From: an uncultured Clostridia bacterium | GTDB taxonomy: Bacteria > Bacillota > Clostridia > TANB77 > CAG-508 | Direction of reading: 5' to 3' | DNA: 64,000 nucleotides | Assembly: GCA_949388605.1 (NCBI GenBank) | Contig: CASKJV010000006.1 | Span: forward strand, 25,926 to 89,925 | In this document: one piece after another, positions 63,811 to 64,000 of the stretch | Position numbering within the stretch: position 1 is the stretch's first letter | How the letters are laid out: the number at the start of each line of letters is the position of its first letter | The notes under the pieces: generated by a model | Database searches by the model: none | Told to the model about the DNA's origin: nothing | Seen by the model: only the letters and a program-made list of their open reading frames with translations | Program-made: the position numbers and the translations under genes

Positions 63811-64000
63811 CTAAATGAGCAACGGAGCGTAGTATTAACAATACTAACAACTGCAAGTTGTGATTTGTAGAGAAGATTATATTTTTAAAAATTATAAGTT
63901 TGTATATAAAAATTTTATTATAATATTTTTCTTACTCTATATCAGAATTATTAACAAAATTATATTATTCATATCCAGTTCCTAGTTCAAGCTAATTCTC

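Overview
The window is a low-GC, strongly AT-biased Firmicute chromosome segment. yabP, yabQ and a dipicolinate synthase B subunit (spoVFB) mark a spore-forming Clostridia-type bacterium. Oxygen-sensitive iron-sulfur proteins and ferredoxin-type redox genes fit an anaerobe. No rRNA, tRNA, CRISPR array or insertion sequence was seen.

Layout. Bases 1-29,222 run almost entirely on the + strand: a VanW-type protein, trmB, a GldA/F/G-like ABC exporter, purA-purB, a two-part TelA/XpaC/vWA/PP2C/kinase island (about 8.6-22.8 kb, interrupted by spoVFB on the minus strand), prfB, an aspartokinase, yabP-yabQ-divIC, rho and a membrane-anchored coiled-coil protein. A 1.37 kb non-coding stretch (29,223-30,591) follows, holding a candidate pseudoknotted RNA and degenerate repeats. 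From 30,592 to 63,744 nearly everything is on the minus strand: a VOC protein with an AraC regulator, an MBOAT/DHHW/DUF4358 surface-acylation operon, trkA-trkH, a glycosyltransferase-phosphotransferase fusion operon, a tyrosine recombinase, dinB, a thioesterase, a prenyl synthase, a GntR-ABC operon, a Qnr-like/Lsa-like pair, tag, tcdA, thioredoxin with an FTR-like protein, a Crp/Fnr regulator, small stress-type genes, an iron-sulfur aldo/keto reductase and an aminotransferase-acetyltransferase fusion.

Most unusual content. The island at 8.6-22.8 kb uses CAG glutamine codons often, while its neighbours use almost only CAA. It has compact promoters and strong GC-rich terminators. Its products form a membrane-to-cytoplasm signalling set: two paralogous membrane-anchored binding-protein-like proteins flank an XpaC-like membrane protein, and TelA is followed by a PP2C phosphatase, a degenerate vWA-like protein, an unrecognised helical protein, a canonical MIDAS vWA protein and a 1,617-residue protein with one intact kinase domain. 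This resembles the vWA-phosphatase-kinase triads known from Ter (tellurium/stress) systems, but with a different composition. Two distant single genes, a nucleotidyltransferase at 51.8 kb and the aminotransferase-GNAT fusion at 61.7 kb, share its foreign look.

All start choices, promoters and RNA structures come from reading the sequence by eye. No database search or folding program was run.
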